The translations under genes and the position numbers were made by a program. A stretch of 64,000 bases of DNA from Wolfiporia cocos (Eukaryota > Basidiomycota > Agaricomycetes > Polyporales > Phaeolaceae), in the NCBI GenBank assembly GCA_029448655.1, contig JACCLO010000019.1:186001-250000 (forward strand), given 5' to 3'. The notes beneath the pieces were generated by a model that was not told where the DNA came from, made no database searches, and saw nothing but the letters and a program-made list of their open reading frames with translations. This document shows positions 22,593 to 34,507 of this stretch, piece after piece. The number at the start of each line of letters is the position of its first letter. The stretch's first letter is position 1.

Positions 22593-24549
22593 GCATCTCC
22601 GATGCTACGAGTATGGCTGGGATTTCTGAGAGCGTATCTGCTAAATTTGTGCGTGTCCCGTATGGTTCTCTCGAAGAATCCACATGAGTTTGATCAAACA
22701 GATGTATGCACGATATAAATTCGCGGGAGAACGGCTTCTTTCACCCCAGAACACCGTCTACGCCATTCCTGCACGCTCTTTGATCATCATCAGGCACGCT
22801 GGCAGAGACACATCCTGTCTCTTCCTGCCGTGTATGGTCGTTGTTGTTATCGCCGTGGGCAGGACACTTATCAGATGACGTCTCCTGCACAAGGCCCGCA
22901 GACACGATCAAGCCGAGCACGCCGGGATGTTGGTTCATTGAGTTCAAGGGTGTAGACCGCACTAGGTCTGGGCTGGATTATTATGGAATTTGCGGTGTGA
23001 TCTCAGCCTCGAATTTGGGTACGCTGCGCATGAGCTCTGCGTCGATTTGTCTGCGTGTTTCAGGGCCGGCGACGGCGACAGACATCCCACATGTGCCGCG
23101 CCGTCCGTTGCCGCTCGAGCTGTCGTGATTGCTGATTCATCGATCGCAAAGTACGTTCCCCGGCCGTATAGAGTTTAGGAGGCGACTGTACTCGGCAGGA
23201 TCGTCGGCAACTTTCCCCTCTGCGCCACTCGAGCTATAGGTATAACGGAGCCGTCGAGAGCGACGCATCGCCGGTGCCCCGTACTGGCACTCTTAGCTGT
23301 GTTTCGATTTAAATGGCAGCACAGGGCGTCGTGGACGTCTTTGCCGCCTGACAATAGCGAATCACGGGGCGATATGCTTGAACTTACCGCCTACTACCCA
23401 GGGAGAAATAGATGGACTCTTGAACGGTCTGATGGGCAAGCGCACACTGCTTGGCTTCTAGACACTACCGAACTCGCTGTTCAGACCATGCCTGAATAGT
23501 ACGCTTATGCGAGAGTGGTCTCGCATCGTACCATTGTCGCAGCGCGTCAGAGGCAATGACATTGGGACGAGGTGCCCTCCTTCCTGTCTCGCACCTCGCC
23601 GTCAGGCTTCGTCATCAGGGCGAGTCGTCGCACGTATAGTAGAATATGCCAAGGTGCGTCCTGACATTCTGTTCCCTGCAGAACGTATCTCCGTTCATTT
23701 CGCATTCCGTCGGGATCGCAGTAATTGTCTAGCGGTGCTCGTTACGGCATGTAGCTGCTTACGCCCTGGTATTTGTCGGCCGCGGTGATGCGCTGCCACT
23801 AGTCTCCGCAGCTTTGGGCGGGCGTTGCCAATACAGTTGCTACGCTCGCTCGGCTCGGTGCTCGCGACGACGAGCTGTTCGGCGGCGGCCCGCCGCGTAT
23901 GCGATAATTACCTCATGATTGACTAGCGGATCTGTCGCGTCCACTACTGAATGTCGCCCGTGCACTAGAGCTTGCTTCTAGGTGCGACATATCAGACGAT
24001 CACGTAGCCCGGACGCTGCGCAGGTCTGTCTTTCCGCAAGGAAGTCACCCCGGTTGTGTCGGACATCCAACATTTTTCTTTTGTCAGACACTGACTGATC
24101 CCAGAGGTGCTCTGCCAACTCAATTTGAAAATTCTGTAATTGCATATTCTCTGTGGCGACGAAGATCACTGAGTAGGGCCGAGTCTACAGCCTGCCATAC
24201 TCGGTGCTGGCATGCTTATTTGTTCACCTGTCTGATCTCATTGTCTGTCGGGCTGCCGAACGCCCCCTGACGACAAGCGCCACAGGACGCCCCTTAGCCT
24301 GTCGTCGCCACACTTTCCTAGATGCAGATTCGAAAGACACGAGCTCGTATCATCCATCAACGACATGTTGAGGAGCATTCCTGACACGCGCGGAAGTCCG
24401 ACTTGCTCCATTCCCGCAGGCCATCAGCGCTATTATTGCGGCCGATGAATACACTCTCTCGATCACGGGGGTAAAAGGCGATACGTGATGACAATACAGA
24501 CGTATAATTTCAGCCGAAATACAAGGGCAGATGCAGCCAATCGTGCGGC
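22593..24549. other. 2-kb gene-poor interval
   Basis: Located between the convergent ends of aos1 and the FAD oxidoreductase. Short open frames occur on both strands, but I found no domain, no consistent exon chain and no repeat. It may hold long 3' regions or decayed sequence. Confidence 0.4.
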
Positions 24550-26146
24550 CTATGCGGCCAACTTCGCTGCTTCGCGGCCAGCCATTCTCCCAAACACCGC
24601 GCCAGCGGTGAGGCCGCTCCCACCAGGGTAGTTCCCGAAGAAGAGCCCCCCTACGAGCTCGCCTGTACAGAATAAGCCGCGGATGGGCGTGGCGGCGCGC
24701 TCGGCGAGCACGCCGGCGGTGCGGGGGTCGATCGCGAGCCCGCCAAAGGTGAACGTGATCCCGCAGGCGACCTTGACCGCGACGAAGGGCGGCTCCTCGA
24801 GCGGGAGCGCCCAGTTCGACTTGGGCGGGTCGCACCCCGCGCGCGCGGACTCGGTCGAGAGCCCGTCCTTCACCGCGGGGTCCCACGCACGCTCCGGGTG
24901 CTCCGCCCGCGCGGCGCGCACCGCGCCGTTGTACCCGTGCAGCGTCGCGAGGAGCGCGTCGCGGTCCGCGAGCCCGTGCGCGACGAGCTTGTCCGCGAGC
25001 GCGGAGAGGCTCTCCGCGCGCGTCGCGGCGACGACCGCGTCGGCGTACTCCTCCGCGCGGAGCCAGCGCGCAGCGCGCGCGTCGAAGAGCTGGAACGCGA
25101 ACGCGCCCGGCTGGCGCAGGACCGCGCGCCCGAGGCGCGCGTACGTGTAGTTGCGGAAGTCCGCGCCCTCGTCCGCGAAGCGCACGCCGTGCGCGTTCGC
25201 GAGCACGCCGAGCGGGTACCCCGACTTTGTGAGCTGGTTGAGCAGCACGCGGTCGCCGTGCGCGTCCGGCGCGTGCGCGTCCCAGCACGTCGCGTGGCAG
25301 TGCGCGAAGTCGCCCGCGAGCGCCGCGCCCGCGCCGCGTGCGAGGCGGAGCCCGTCGCCCGTGTTGTACGGCGTGCCGCGGACCTGCGGGTGTCGCCGTG
25401 AGCGCGGGTACGCATCATGGGAGCGGCGGAGGCTGCCCGACCTTTGCCTTGAGCCACTCCGGCCCGAGGTGCTCGGCGCGCAGCTCGGCGCTCGCCTCGA
25501 AGCCGCCGCACGCGAGCACGACCGCGCGGGAGCGGAGACGCACGCTCTCGCCGGACCTGAGGACGACGACGCCGGAGACGGTGCCGTCCTCTGTGAGCAG
25601 CTCGACGGCGGGCGTCTCGAACCACGTCTCGACGCCGGCCCGCTCGAGCGCACGCTGATGGGCGGCGATGAGCCCCCTGCCGCCGTCGTCGACGCTGAGG
25701 ACTAAGCCTCCCCAGAACTTTTGGCGGCCGTCGACGAGGTATGCCTGGCGGTTGAACGAAAACGTGAACGGCACGCTGACGTGGTCGGCCAGCCAGCCGA
25801 CGGCGTCGCGCGAGCCGTCTACGACGGCGCGCACAAGGGCGGGGTCAGCGCGGTTGTCACCTAAGCGCATGATGTCCGCCGTGAACTGATCGGCGGTGTA
25901 CGCCTCCATGTCGATCGTCGATGCGACTTCCGGGGGCGCGTTGCGGACGATGGGGAGGAGGTCGTGCAGCCCGCCGTGCACGGTGCGGTGTGCGCCGGCG
26001 GTGAAGAAGCCATTCCCGCCGGCCCATTCTCGGGGGGCCTTTTCGACGATGAGGACGCGCCTGCAGCCCGCCTCGACGGCGGAGAGTGCTGCGCAGCTGC
26101 CGGCGTGCCCGGAGCCTACTACGATGCAGTCGAACGGGGACGACAT
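24550..26146 (-). CDS. FAD-dependent oxidoreductase, fumarate reductase/tricarballylate dehydrogenase-like
   Basis: Two exons, 26146-25442 and 25383-24550, joined across a 58-nt intron, give 512 residues. The N-terminus FDCIVVGSGHAGSCAAL is a Rossmann dinucleotide-binding motif, and VLIVEKAP ends the ADP-ribose site. The middle has VVLACGGFEAS, then RGTPYNTGDGLRLARGAGA, typical of the FAD_binding_2 (succinate dehydrogenase/fumarate reductase flavoprotein) family. The C-terminal FAD stretch is GGLAIDPRTAGVL, then GLFCTGELVGG and NYPGGSGLTAGAVFGRMAGREAA. The closest pattern I know is the tricarballylate dehydrogenase-like class, but the substrate is inferred only. It could be a 3-ketosteroid or other ene-reductase relative. 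Third codon positions are almost all G or C, which creates long shadow frames. It shares its promoter region with the SDR gene. Confidence 0.85.
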
Positions 26147-26517
26147 GGATGCCGGGAGAGGCCGTGCTGAGACCCGCTATTGGCTGCGAGCAGGCGGCAC
26201 GGGGCCGCATAAGGAGTGCTGACTGTTCCCCTCGAGTGGCCCGTGCGAGGATGAGTGGCGATTGCGATCGGCCTCTCGATCTGTGGCATGGACAAGCGCG
26301 CACGCCACATCGGGAACCGAATCTGGGGCCCCACATGTCCCGATCACGCCTGCTCGTGCTCCTCCAACGCGGCCTACTCATATTCCAGCTCTGAGCAGTC
26401 GGAAGACCCAGAGCGTTTAGGTACGGATGGCCGGGTGGCCGTGACCCGATAAGCGGCCCGGTCGCCGCTCGCAGTACCACCCAACCTTATTCTCGCCCAG
26501 ATCGATCCCAATCTGCA
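26147..26517. promoter_or_regulatory. shared divergent promoter region, FAD oxidoreductase / SDR
   Basis: 371 bp between two start codons that point away from each other. No TATA box stands out. The short interval means both genes must use it for initiation, so co-expression of the two oxidoreductases is plausible but not shown. Confidence 0.5.
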
Positions 26518-27623
26518 ATGTCTCTGCGTTTGGACCAGCTGTTCAGCCTCCAGGGCCGCGTCGCCCTCGTCACTGGCGGCGGCACAGGCATCGGGCACAT
26601 GATAGCAGAGGGGCTCGCGACGAATGGCGCCAAGGTGTACATCACTGGTCGGCGGAAAGACGTCCTCGACAAGGCCGCTGCGTCGTTCGCCGCGACAAAC
26701 CAGGGCAGTGGGTCGATCGTCCCGTATGTATCCATCTCCACGCCGTGCCACCGCTGACGTGCGCTGCAGGATCGCGATGGATGTTACCGATCAGCAGAGC
26801 ATCCTCGCGGGCCGCGAGCTCATCGCCGCACAGGACGGGAGACTCCACATCCTCGTGAACAAGTGAGCGGCTCACGTTCTGCCCCGTGGATCCTCGTTTC
26901 CTCACCGCGCGATGCAACGCAGCGCGGGGCAGACCGGCCCCGTCGCCCGCTTCTTCGAGGACGCCAGCGCCCCGGAGAACAAGGACGCCGAGACCCTCGG
27001 CCGCGCCCTCTTCGACTACGAGACCTTCGCCGACTGGGCGAGCCTCTACAGCATCAACACATTCGCCATCTACTTTGTGTCCACTGCGTTCCTCGGCCTG
27101 CTCGCCAAGGGCAGCGAGGATACCCCGGCACACACATCTTCGATCATCAACATCACCAGCATCAGTGGCACGATCAAACTCTGCCAGAACCACGTCTGTG
27201 TTCCCCGCCGCTGCGGCCCTGTGGCGTGACTCACCCGAGCCTCCACAGTTCGCGTATAACAGCTCCAAGGCCGCCGCGACCCACCTCACCAAGATGTTCG
27301 CCACCGAGCTCGCGCTCAAGAAGATCCCCGTGCGCGTGTGCGCCGTCTCGCCCGGCGTCTACGAGTCCGAGATGACGTACGACAACATCACCGAGGACCT
27401 GGTCAACGTCGTCGGCAAGGGCATCGTCCCGGTTCCCGCGAACAGGCCCGGGACGTGAGTGGTCCCTCGCTTGTCCGCTCGCTCGGTCTCACTCTTTGCA
27501 CGCAGGGCGCACGAGATAGCGGGCACGGTGATCTATCTGGCCTCTCCTGCGGGGTGCTACACGAACGGGCAGGAGATCATCATCGATGGCGGGTACACCG
27601 CTGTCAATCCGGCTGTGCGATAG
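26518..27623 (+). CDS. short-chain dehydrogenase/reductase (SDR)
   Basis: Spliced gene with four short introns, about 300 residues. Near the N-terminus GRVALVTGGGTGIGHMIAEGL is the SDR cofactor-binding motif (TGxxxGIG), and the following YITGRR favours NADP. Across introns, DVTDQQ and LVNNAG are the conserved adenine-pocket and NNAG motifs. NITSISG supplies the catalytic serine, and FAYNSSKAAATHLTKM supplies the YxxxK pair. VRVCAVSPGVYESEM and the tail IYLASPAGCYTNGQEIIIDGGY close a classical SDR. Substrate is unknown. The intron before FAYNSSK must be removed to keep the catalytic tyrosine in frame. Start ATG 26518 gives MSLRLDQLF; stop TAG is at 27621-27623. It is divergent from the FAD enzyme, so the two may act in one catabolic route. 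Confidence 0.88.
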
Positions 27624-27735
27624 GTATCTACGCGTGTAGGATAGGTATGTGGCGTTGAATACAGGTTGTGGGATGTGTCAGGTACGACATGTAAGTTACT
27701 TGCGCGGTCAATGCATGGTCCCTATTACTTGGATG

Positions 27736-29298
27736 CTAACATACGCTGAGTGAAATCCCCGCCCCCTTCAGCTTGCGGAGCTTCGCAGGGCTGACGCCGC
27801 TGCACTGGTTCAGCGATAGCGTCTGCACACAGGGCGCCGCCGAGCCCGAGCGCGGACGCAGGGCGCGCACCAGCTCCTCCGCCGTCACATTCTCGCACCG
27901 GACGAGCTCGAGCACCTCCAGCTGCGGCGCGGCAGACAGCGTGCGGCGCGCACGGAGCGTCTCCGCAAGCGCGCGCACATACTCGCCCGTGACACGCGCG
28001 CCGCGGACGGCAAGGTGCGCGAGGCGCGGGAGGCGCGGGAGGAGCGCGAACACGAGGCGCGGGTCGAGCCACCCGTGCTCGACGTACACGCGCTCGACGG
28101 CCGCGCACGCGGGCAGCGCCTGCGGCACGTGCCGCGCGCTCGGGAACACCGCCGGCCGCCGGAACGGGTAGCACGAGCGCAGGCGCAGCACGCGCAGTGC
28201 CGGCGCGGACGTGTGCGCGAGCACGAGCAGCAGCGCGGAGGGCACGTCCGGGCCCTCGATGCTCACCGTCAGCGCCGCGAGCCGCGCGAGCGTCACCGCG
28301 CGCCGCGGCGCCGCGGAGGCGCGCGTCGCGCCGTCGCCCCGCCACGGGAAGGCAAGCCGAAGCTCGACGAGGCGGCTCGAGGTCTGCAGCATGCGGAGCA
28401 CCTCCCCCGCCGCGTCGCGCCCGCAGGTGAAGCCGTGGTGCGTGTAGTCCAGGTGAGAGAGGTTGCCGAAGACGCCCGGGTGCCATGTGAGGCGGATCCC
28501 GCACAGGGTCGCGCGGCGGAGCGCCGGAGACGAGCCGCCGAAGAGAAGGTACTCTGTGGGGTCGTCGTTGCCGGGATACGCCAGCGTGAGCTTCTCCATG
28601 TGCGGCGCGTGCGCGGCAGGCGTGCCCCCGCAGCAGCCGGATATTGCGCCGCGCCAGAGATACCGAGAGGGCGTGTCGAACCTGATATCGAGAGAACGCC
28701 ATTGCCCCACGAGGGGGTGGACCAGCTGCATGTACGCCCGCACGGTGCGGAAGTCGAGAGCCGCCTGGCGGTGCCGGGGCGGCTCGGACGTGTGTGTTGC
28801 GCCGAGCTGGATGTCCAGCGTGCATGCCTTTGCGAGGTACAGACGGTAGCGCCACATGTGCAGGCGGTGATCGAGAGAAATGCGCCGCCACAGCGCAGGC
28901 GTGCGCAATGCCAGCCTGCGCCAGGCTCTGCACACGTGTGAGACCGCCAGCGGGAACATGGCATCTTCCTCGGCGCCCACCACGAAGATGTGCGCCAGCA
29001 GCTCGTTCGGCAGACGGGTTATTGGGTGCGCCTCACGGTAATAGGAGTGGCGTTGGCGCGCGAACGAGCTGCGGGGTGTGCCCTCATCTTGATCCAGCGA
29101 CACGTCAGCGATCGTCCGAGGTATTTCTGATAAATCTCGCACCAAGTTCGCGAGATTTCCTTCTGCGGAGATTTCCTTAGTATATTTGTTGTTCGCCATC
29201 GCGATCACGACGTACTCGGGGCTGTATATTGACCTGACCACTTTAATGATAGATCGGGTTATGTCCTGGCGACGATATCGCTTGAAGGTCAACGGCAT
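27736..29298 (-). CDS. F-box-like/LRR-type protein
   Basis: Intronless frame, up to 520 residues. ITRLPNELLAHIFVVG and FPLAVSHVCRAWRRLALRTPALWRRI form an F-box-like domain near residues 92-140, of the kind greatly expanded in agaricomycetes. The rest is a leucine-rich, LRR-like region (for example LRVLRLRSCYPF, LEVLELVRCENVTAEELV, VQTLSLNQCSGVSPAKLRKL). F-box proteins bring substrates to SCF ubiquitin ligases; no substrate can be predicted. The first ATG (29298) gives a basic leader. A second ATG about 33 codons in (MANNKYTKEI) is an equally good start. The stop lies at 27736-27738, only 113 bp from the convergent SDR stop, so their 3' regions probably overlap. Confidence 0.8.
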   Translation of the reverse strand: MPLTFKRYRRQDITRSIIKVVRSIYSPEYVVIAMANNKYTKEISAEGNLANLVRDLSEIPRTIADVSLDQDEGTPRSSFARQRHSYYREAHPITRLPNELLAHIFVVGAEEDAMFPLAVSHVCRAWRRLALRTPALWRRISLDHRLHMWRYRLYLAKACTLDIQLGATHTSEPPRHRQAALDFRTVRAYMQLVHPLVGQWRSLDIRFDTPSRYLWRGAISGCCGGTPAAHAPHMEKLTLAYPGNDDPTEYLLFGGSSPALRRATLCGIRLTWHPGVFGNLSHLDYTHHGFTCGRDAAGEVLRMLQTSSRLVELRLAFPWRGDGATRASAAPRRAVTLARLAALTVSIEGPDVPSALLLVLAHTSAPALRVLRLRSCYPFRRPAVFPSARHVPQALPACAAVERVYVEHGWLDPRLVFALLPRLPRLAHLAVRGARVTGEYVRALAETLRARRTLSAAPQLEVLELVRCENVTAEELVRALRPRSGSAAPCVQTLSLNQCSGVSPAKLRKLKGAGISLSVC

Positions 29299-29904
29299 GG
29301 TCCAAGGTCAACACACGAGCGACCAGAGGATCTAATATATGCATGCCAGGCTTAATGCACTTTGCCTGCAGGGACCCAAGTGAGTAATCGTACCTCTGGT
29401 GCTCCGGGGCATACAGTGCCGAGGAGTTAGCTTATGTAGGCACGAGAAATCCATGCGTTGCCATGCCGCCAGAGCATGCCGTTTTCTCGACACCCGGAAC
29501 ACTTGACTCTTGAACAGGGGTTAGGAGCATGGTTGACTCTCATAAAAGTGTAGTCGAAGTCGAGCAGCGATCAGGTGACGGGTACGTCAGCTCTCGAACC
29601 CGCGCCTCGAGCCCCAAGACATCCTTATTGGGCACGCTGGAATTCATTACCGCAGTATAAGCTAACATCCCCTTGAGTATGCAGGATGGCCATGAAAAGG
29701 GGGCTATACATTACACGAATACCAAATCTGCACTGGTTAGTACGAATAAAGATAGTTCAAGTGCCCGGCAGTACTGTAATGAGATGCGTGCAATACGAAA
29801 GCAAGTACGACAGGTCTAGGGGCAATTAGTACTATAGCTATGTCCATACGAGGAGTCATCCACGGTGCGCCGGAGAATTAGAAAAGGTCTAGGCTTTGCC
29901 GCCA
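29299..29904. other. intergenic stretch
   Basis: About 600 bp between the F-box gene start and the Ulp2 gene end, both on the minus strand. It should contain the promoter of the first and the 3' region of the second. No gene is seen. Confidence 0.45.
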
Positions 29905-32900
29905 CTATCTCTTGGCAGCCGACCGCGGCTTGAGCTTGCTCCTCGTTACAACTGTTTCTTCAATAATGACGTCGGAATCCGAATCCTCGACCGGTATAGC
30001 GGCTGCAGTCGCGCCGGATTTGCTACTGTCCTCCGCCTCATCCTTCTTCAGCTGTTCTTCCTTGGATGCCCTTTCGCGCTTCCAATCCTGCGACAATTCC
30101 TGTATGCGCTGCGTGAGCTCTTGCCGCAGGCCTTCGACTTCATCATCCTTCCAATCGTGCCTCCTTTGTTCCCGATCGTAATCCTTCCCCTTCTGAGACT
30201 AAAATGACATCGGTATGAGGTTGTTAAGAAGAATTCAGCCTACGAACCACAATCAATTGTTGGTACGTCTCCGGGCTGCGGAGAAACGTCCGCACAAAAT
30301 GCAAGACATACACGCCGCAGTCGCAATAGTTGGGCTGACTCGGAACCTAGATGGGCTGCTCAACATGATAATACCTCTGCGGAGTGCCGGACTCACAAGT
30401 GCAGCCTTGCCGGTTACTTGACCAGTGTCGTCAAGGTCTTTCTTGTCCTTGGCCTCCAACTGAAGATATCTAGTAAGAATCCTGACCGCCTGCGGATGTC
30501 TCGCCCCGAGCGAGTCAAAAGTGAAGATATACGTGCTGTTCAGACGTTAGCAGGTGGATTACAATGCCCATATAGATGCTGACCTGTCAGTGGATTCTTC
30601 GTTCGTAGTAGTGCCTTCCATCGCATCGTCTTGCACCTCCGCGTCAATATCTACCGCTTTCTCCTTCCCTTTCGCGGAACGAGGTTCACTACTTGCGCCG
30701 TAGAACGATGACGCCGGCACATCTGCCATCACATCCGTCCCAGGTCGCGACACAGATACACTGGTGGCCCTGGAGCTTGTAACGACCTCCTCGACTGAAG
30801 GAATTGAAGGGTCCTCCGCCTGTGGACCTGTTTCATCCACATCCATTGGAGAACCCGGGGGGCTAGAATCCGGATATTGCAAATCCAGATCTTCGGAGTC
30901 GGATTCCTCGGTGGTCGCAGATTGCATGGGACCCAACAGTTCCTGCACCTCCTTCTCTGCCTCGCTTATGACACTCGGACAGCACGACTGTTCGCGCGAG
31001 TCGGGCACTATCTCTTCCTCACGCGAAGTGGGATGTGCGAACGCGAAGACCTCTTCGTCGGGTTCGGAATTGTGAGCGGCGTTAGACGCGCGCATGCGCT
31101 TCCGAGTCAGTGGCTTGGGAGTCGCCAGGATAGAAGCAGGCTGCGGTTGCAAGATCCGGCCTGGGTTGCAGATTATTGCCAAATACCAATGAAAGCTGTA
31201 TCGAGCCTACTCAGTTACGAGGATAACGGAACTATACCCAACATACTGTTCGTTTATCGGCACAATAATGTATCTCTTCTGAAAGAGGTCAAACTTCGTT
31301 GTCCATTTGCGCACGCTCTTGTACGCTTCTTCTTTGCTAAGTCGAGTGAATCAGACTACGTGTCAGTTACTTGCACAGCTTCGGAACTCACTTCTTGACG
31401 TTCAACTTTTTGTAGAAGAAGGAGCTAAAGATATGCACCTGCTCGGCAAGGGAAGGGTTCGTTTCCTTCAGGTCGGCCAACCACAGCCTATATGGGCGTG
31501 AGATTCCTTCAACGAACAATACGAGAGACTTACTTCAGGCCGAACTCAATGAGTGTATCGTTGAGGTATGAACTGGGCTGCAGCCGTTTGAGGTCACTAT
31601 TGTTGATGTTGATCGCTCCTGCACCCGTAGACGGATATACGAGAATCCTGCAAATTGCTGTTGTGATAGTTGCCGGATCAGGAGCCCAAAACCTACTTAC
31701 AGTTCATCAGCTTCAGGCGTCGGGCTGCGAATGTTCAATCGTTCTGATTGTCGTGTAGTGCGCGTCTCGCGCTGAACACCTGTGGAGATGCCCTGGCTGA
31801 AGGGCCCACGTCCAATGTTCAGAAATCGGCCACCCTCAAAATGTGCACACTTACTGTGCAGGTTGTGGAGTCTGCCGAGTGCCAGAATGCTCGCTAATAG
31901 CATCGTGCGGCGGAGACTCATTCACCTGAAATTCTAATTCTAACTTCCTGGGTGTATGCACTTTCTTACGCGTAGCCTCGTATTGTTTCATTTCCTGCGC
32001 TTGTAAGGTCTGCTCCCACAATGCCTTCGCACCATGCGAGCTATCCAATTCGTCAGTTAATCAGATTATATCCACTGAAGAGAGCGACGTACTCAACAAT
32101 TTCCTTGGGGGGGATCTTGTTCTGCTCCAAGCGAGCGACCAGATTTTCGTAAGGCGCTCCGTTCACCCAATTGGCATGCTGACGATCGAATTTGAACGTG
32201 ATAAAACCATCGAGCCCCTTTGAACCTGAATGCCGTGATGAGCGGGTTAGCAAAGGCGACTATTTCCAGCCATACCTGGTTTGTAATCTGGGAATTGCCC
32301 TTGTCCACGTGTGCGTGCCGCGGTCTGATACGGCTTCAGCCGCAATATAACAGGACAATCATTCTTGAAAGGCGAGAGAGTTCGCTAATGATCTCTGTAT
32401 CAACTCTAGCTACCGGCGAAGGTCACAGCCGTGCAGCTCACAGTAAAGGATTCGATACCTCTGTCAAGTTGCAGCATATGCACGGATTTACCCTTCGATG
32501 GATCGTCACCTAAGCTCCGTTCTCGGATCGAAAGGGACTTGGTATCGCAAACAAGCCAGAACCGTGGGCGGGTGTCGTCGTCTTCGACTGCTTCGTAGAC
32601 TCTACATCCCAAGGAATATGCATCTAGAGGAAGTGCTATAGCATCACTACTAGGCGGCTTCCTCGTTGCTGCGCTCGTCTTCTTGTTCGTAGCACTTGCA
32701 CTGAATCCAGATGGCTTCGTGGCAAAAGAATCGAACTGCACAGACGCATTCAGCACTTCCTGGGGTTCATAGGGTATTAGTATGCGTTATATCGATGAAC
32801 CAGCATGACCGCCTCGCGGTACCTTCCCGTCGCGTCGCTTCATGCTATTCTTCTTGAGCGATATTGACTTTGCAGTGAGGTCAATCTCCCTCATCTTTGG

Positions 32901-33845
32901 TACTATTTCTGGGGGCTTTTGTTTCTGTTCGAACATATTGATCTTCTGCTTCACGTTGTCTTGAGGAGGCGCAGTGCCTTCACGAAAAGCTTGCCTGCTC
33001 GGTGGAGGCGGGGATGACTCCTCGATCGGATCAGAGTTATCGCCGTCGTCAGAGATAGTCGTAGGCTCTGTAGTACGAGGAAATAGATGCGACTTAGGCT
33101 TCACGCGCTCCGCCAGCCGTTTGGTCGCCGGTTGGTCCTCAGCTGGGGCGTGCCGCCTGTATACAGGGACCTTTGGATCGTCAAAAGGATGCGATTCCCG
33201 CATGTCAGCAAAGCAATCGATCGGGTCAGGGCTATCACTTTGTTCGCGTGACCTGCTGTATTCAGTCTTGCGTGGATATGGTTCGTCGACATCTTCGTCG
33301 TTACCACCTGTGAGATCAATTGGAGCGCGGCTGCTAGTGGACAGTAGCGGCGGCGGCGGCTTGCGAAAGTTGCTTGATGATACTAATCGAGCCATTGTGA
33401 GCATGTTAGCGGTCCAGAAGAAACGAGCTCACTGCTGCCGAAATACTGCGAGTCCTCGTGCAACGTGCGCACTGAAGCAGCGTGATTCTGCTGCTGATCC
33501 AACTTCAGTCGCTTGGTTGGTCGTCCCGCATAGCTCATGACTGTATGTGAGGAGGTACGATTTCCACTCGCATTCCCATGCAAATTGTCCTGTAGGCGTC
33601 TCGCATATGGATTTGTCGACCGAGTCGCAGGAATGCGGTCATTCGTGGGCGCTGATATCACGGTGGGCTTGGACTTCCATCTTATGCGAGACAGTCGTGA
33701 GTAGTGCCACCCATTTTGCATGTACGAGAGATAGTGCGTACAGTCCGCCCTGCGTGCTCGACGCGACTGATTTCCGGCCTGTATGCGGCACCCCATGGAT
33801 ATAGTTAACTTGATTCCGCTCCCGCGGGTGGGGCAGCGTGTTCAT
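29905..33845 (-). CDS. ulp2: Ulp2/SENP6-7-type SUMO protease (C48)
   Basis: Many short introns. The N-terminal third is disordered and basic (SYAGRPTKRLKLDQQQ; APIDLTGGNDEDVDEPY). The middle (TRPRFWLVCDTKSLSI, LDGFITFKFDR) may be the PH-like region of Ulp2. The catalytic domain begins LVYPSTGAGAI and LKRLQPSSYLNDTLIEFGL, the substrate-contact start of Ulp proteases. VPINEHFHWYLAIICNP carries the catalytic histidine; IFTFDSLGARHPQAV carries the aspartate; SQPNYCDCGVYVLHF carries the oxyanion glutamine and nucleophile cysteine. Between His and Asp lies an acidic, Ser/Glu-rich insertion of about 190 residues (30.6-31.2 kb), as in SENP6/7 and Ulp2. The tail is charged and ends at 29905. These enzymes trim poly-SUMO chains in the nucleus. 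The start at 33845 is the least certain part, because the first exons have little conservation. Confidence 0.87.
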
Positions 33846-34507
33846 GCCGCCAGAGATGTTGCAAATTGAATCTAAGGCGTGATGCTACAAGATGGGAGGG
33901 TATGGTGGAAGCGAGCGGTGAGTTTCGGAGTTGAGTGCTTGCAGTGTAACCCAAGCCACCTTCGACGGGTGCGCCACCACGAGGCCGATCGAGCGTCTTC
34001 CTTCCATTTCCATTTCAGGAAGGTTTGACTGCATCAAAGTCTGGACTCGGTGCTGTGTAAATGCTTTGTCCTCGATTACCACCACCGACCGACGGCCCGC
34101 ACTGCCAAAACCATTGAATCATAGAGGTGACATCACAATCAAACAGAGACCCTCAGCTACGAGTGTCCGCAAACGCCATGCCACTATGATCATGTGTTAC
34201 GGTAAATGACTTCTGGTTTGATTCTGGACAGCTTGTAGCTCAGATATGTCTGGCTGACTACCAATGGGCGTCGGATTTCTGGGCTCCATGCGCTTTGAGT
34301 AGCCTAAGCGCAAATGCCAACAGAGTTGGCATTGCTTTTGGCGTAATTGTTCGGCTGAATATCGTTATCGACGGGTCTCACGACAGCGCGTGATAATACA
34401 CTTCACGATATCCACCTGGTACCCACCAGTGCAACGACCAGATCTTCGCGCTTGTTGACTGCTCTGCTTCTCAGGTCTGAAACTCTGCGAATCTCTCCAG
34501 GCTCAAC
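33846..34507. other. divergent promoter region between ulp2 and hydrolase copy 1
   Basis: About 660 bp between two outward-facing starts. Short frames at 33885-34209 have no recognisable content. A first ulp2 exon further upstream cannot be excluded, but I see none. Confidence 0.4.

Noticed and set aside
24350..25288. 312-codon minus-strand Arg/Ala-rich frame
   Set aside because: Shadow of the FAD oxidoreductase in another frame of the same strand; no domain.
17442..27623. secondary-metabolite gene cluster around the Zn2Cys6 regulator, FAD enzyme and SDR
   Set aside because: No backbone enzyme (PKS, NRPS, terpene synthase) is present, and aos1, a housekeeping gene, separates regulator from enzymes.
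28015..28941. 308-codon plus-strand frame opposite the F-box gene
   Set aside because: Arg/Glu-rich shadow of a GC-rich coding sequence; the opposite strand has F-box and LRR motifs.
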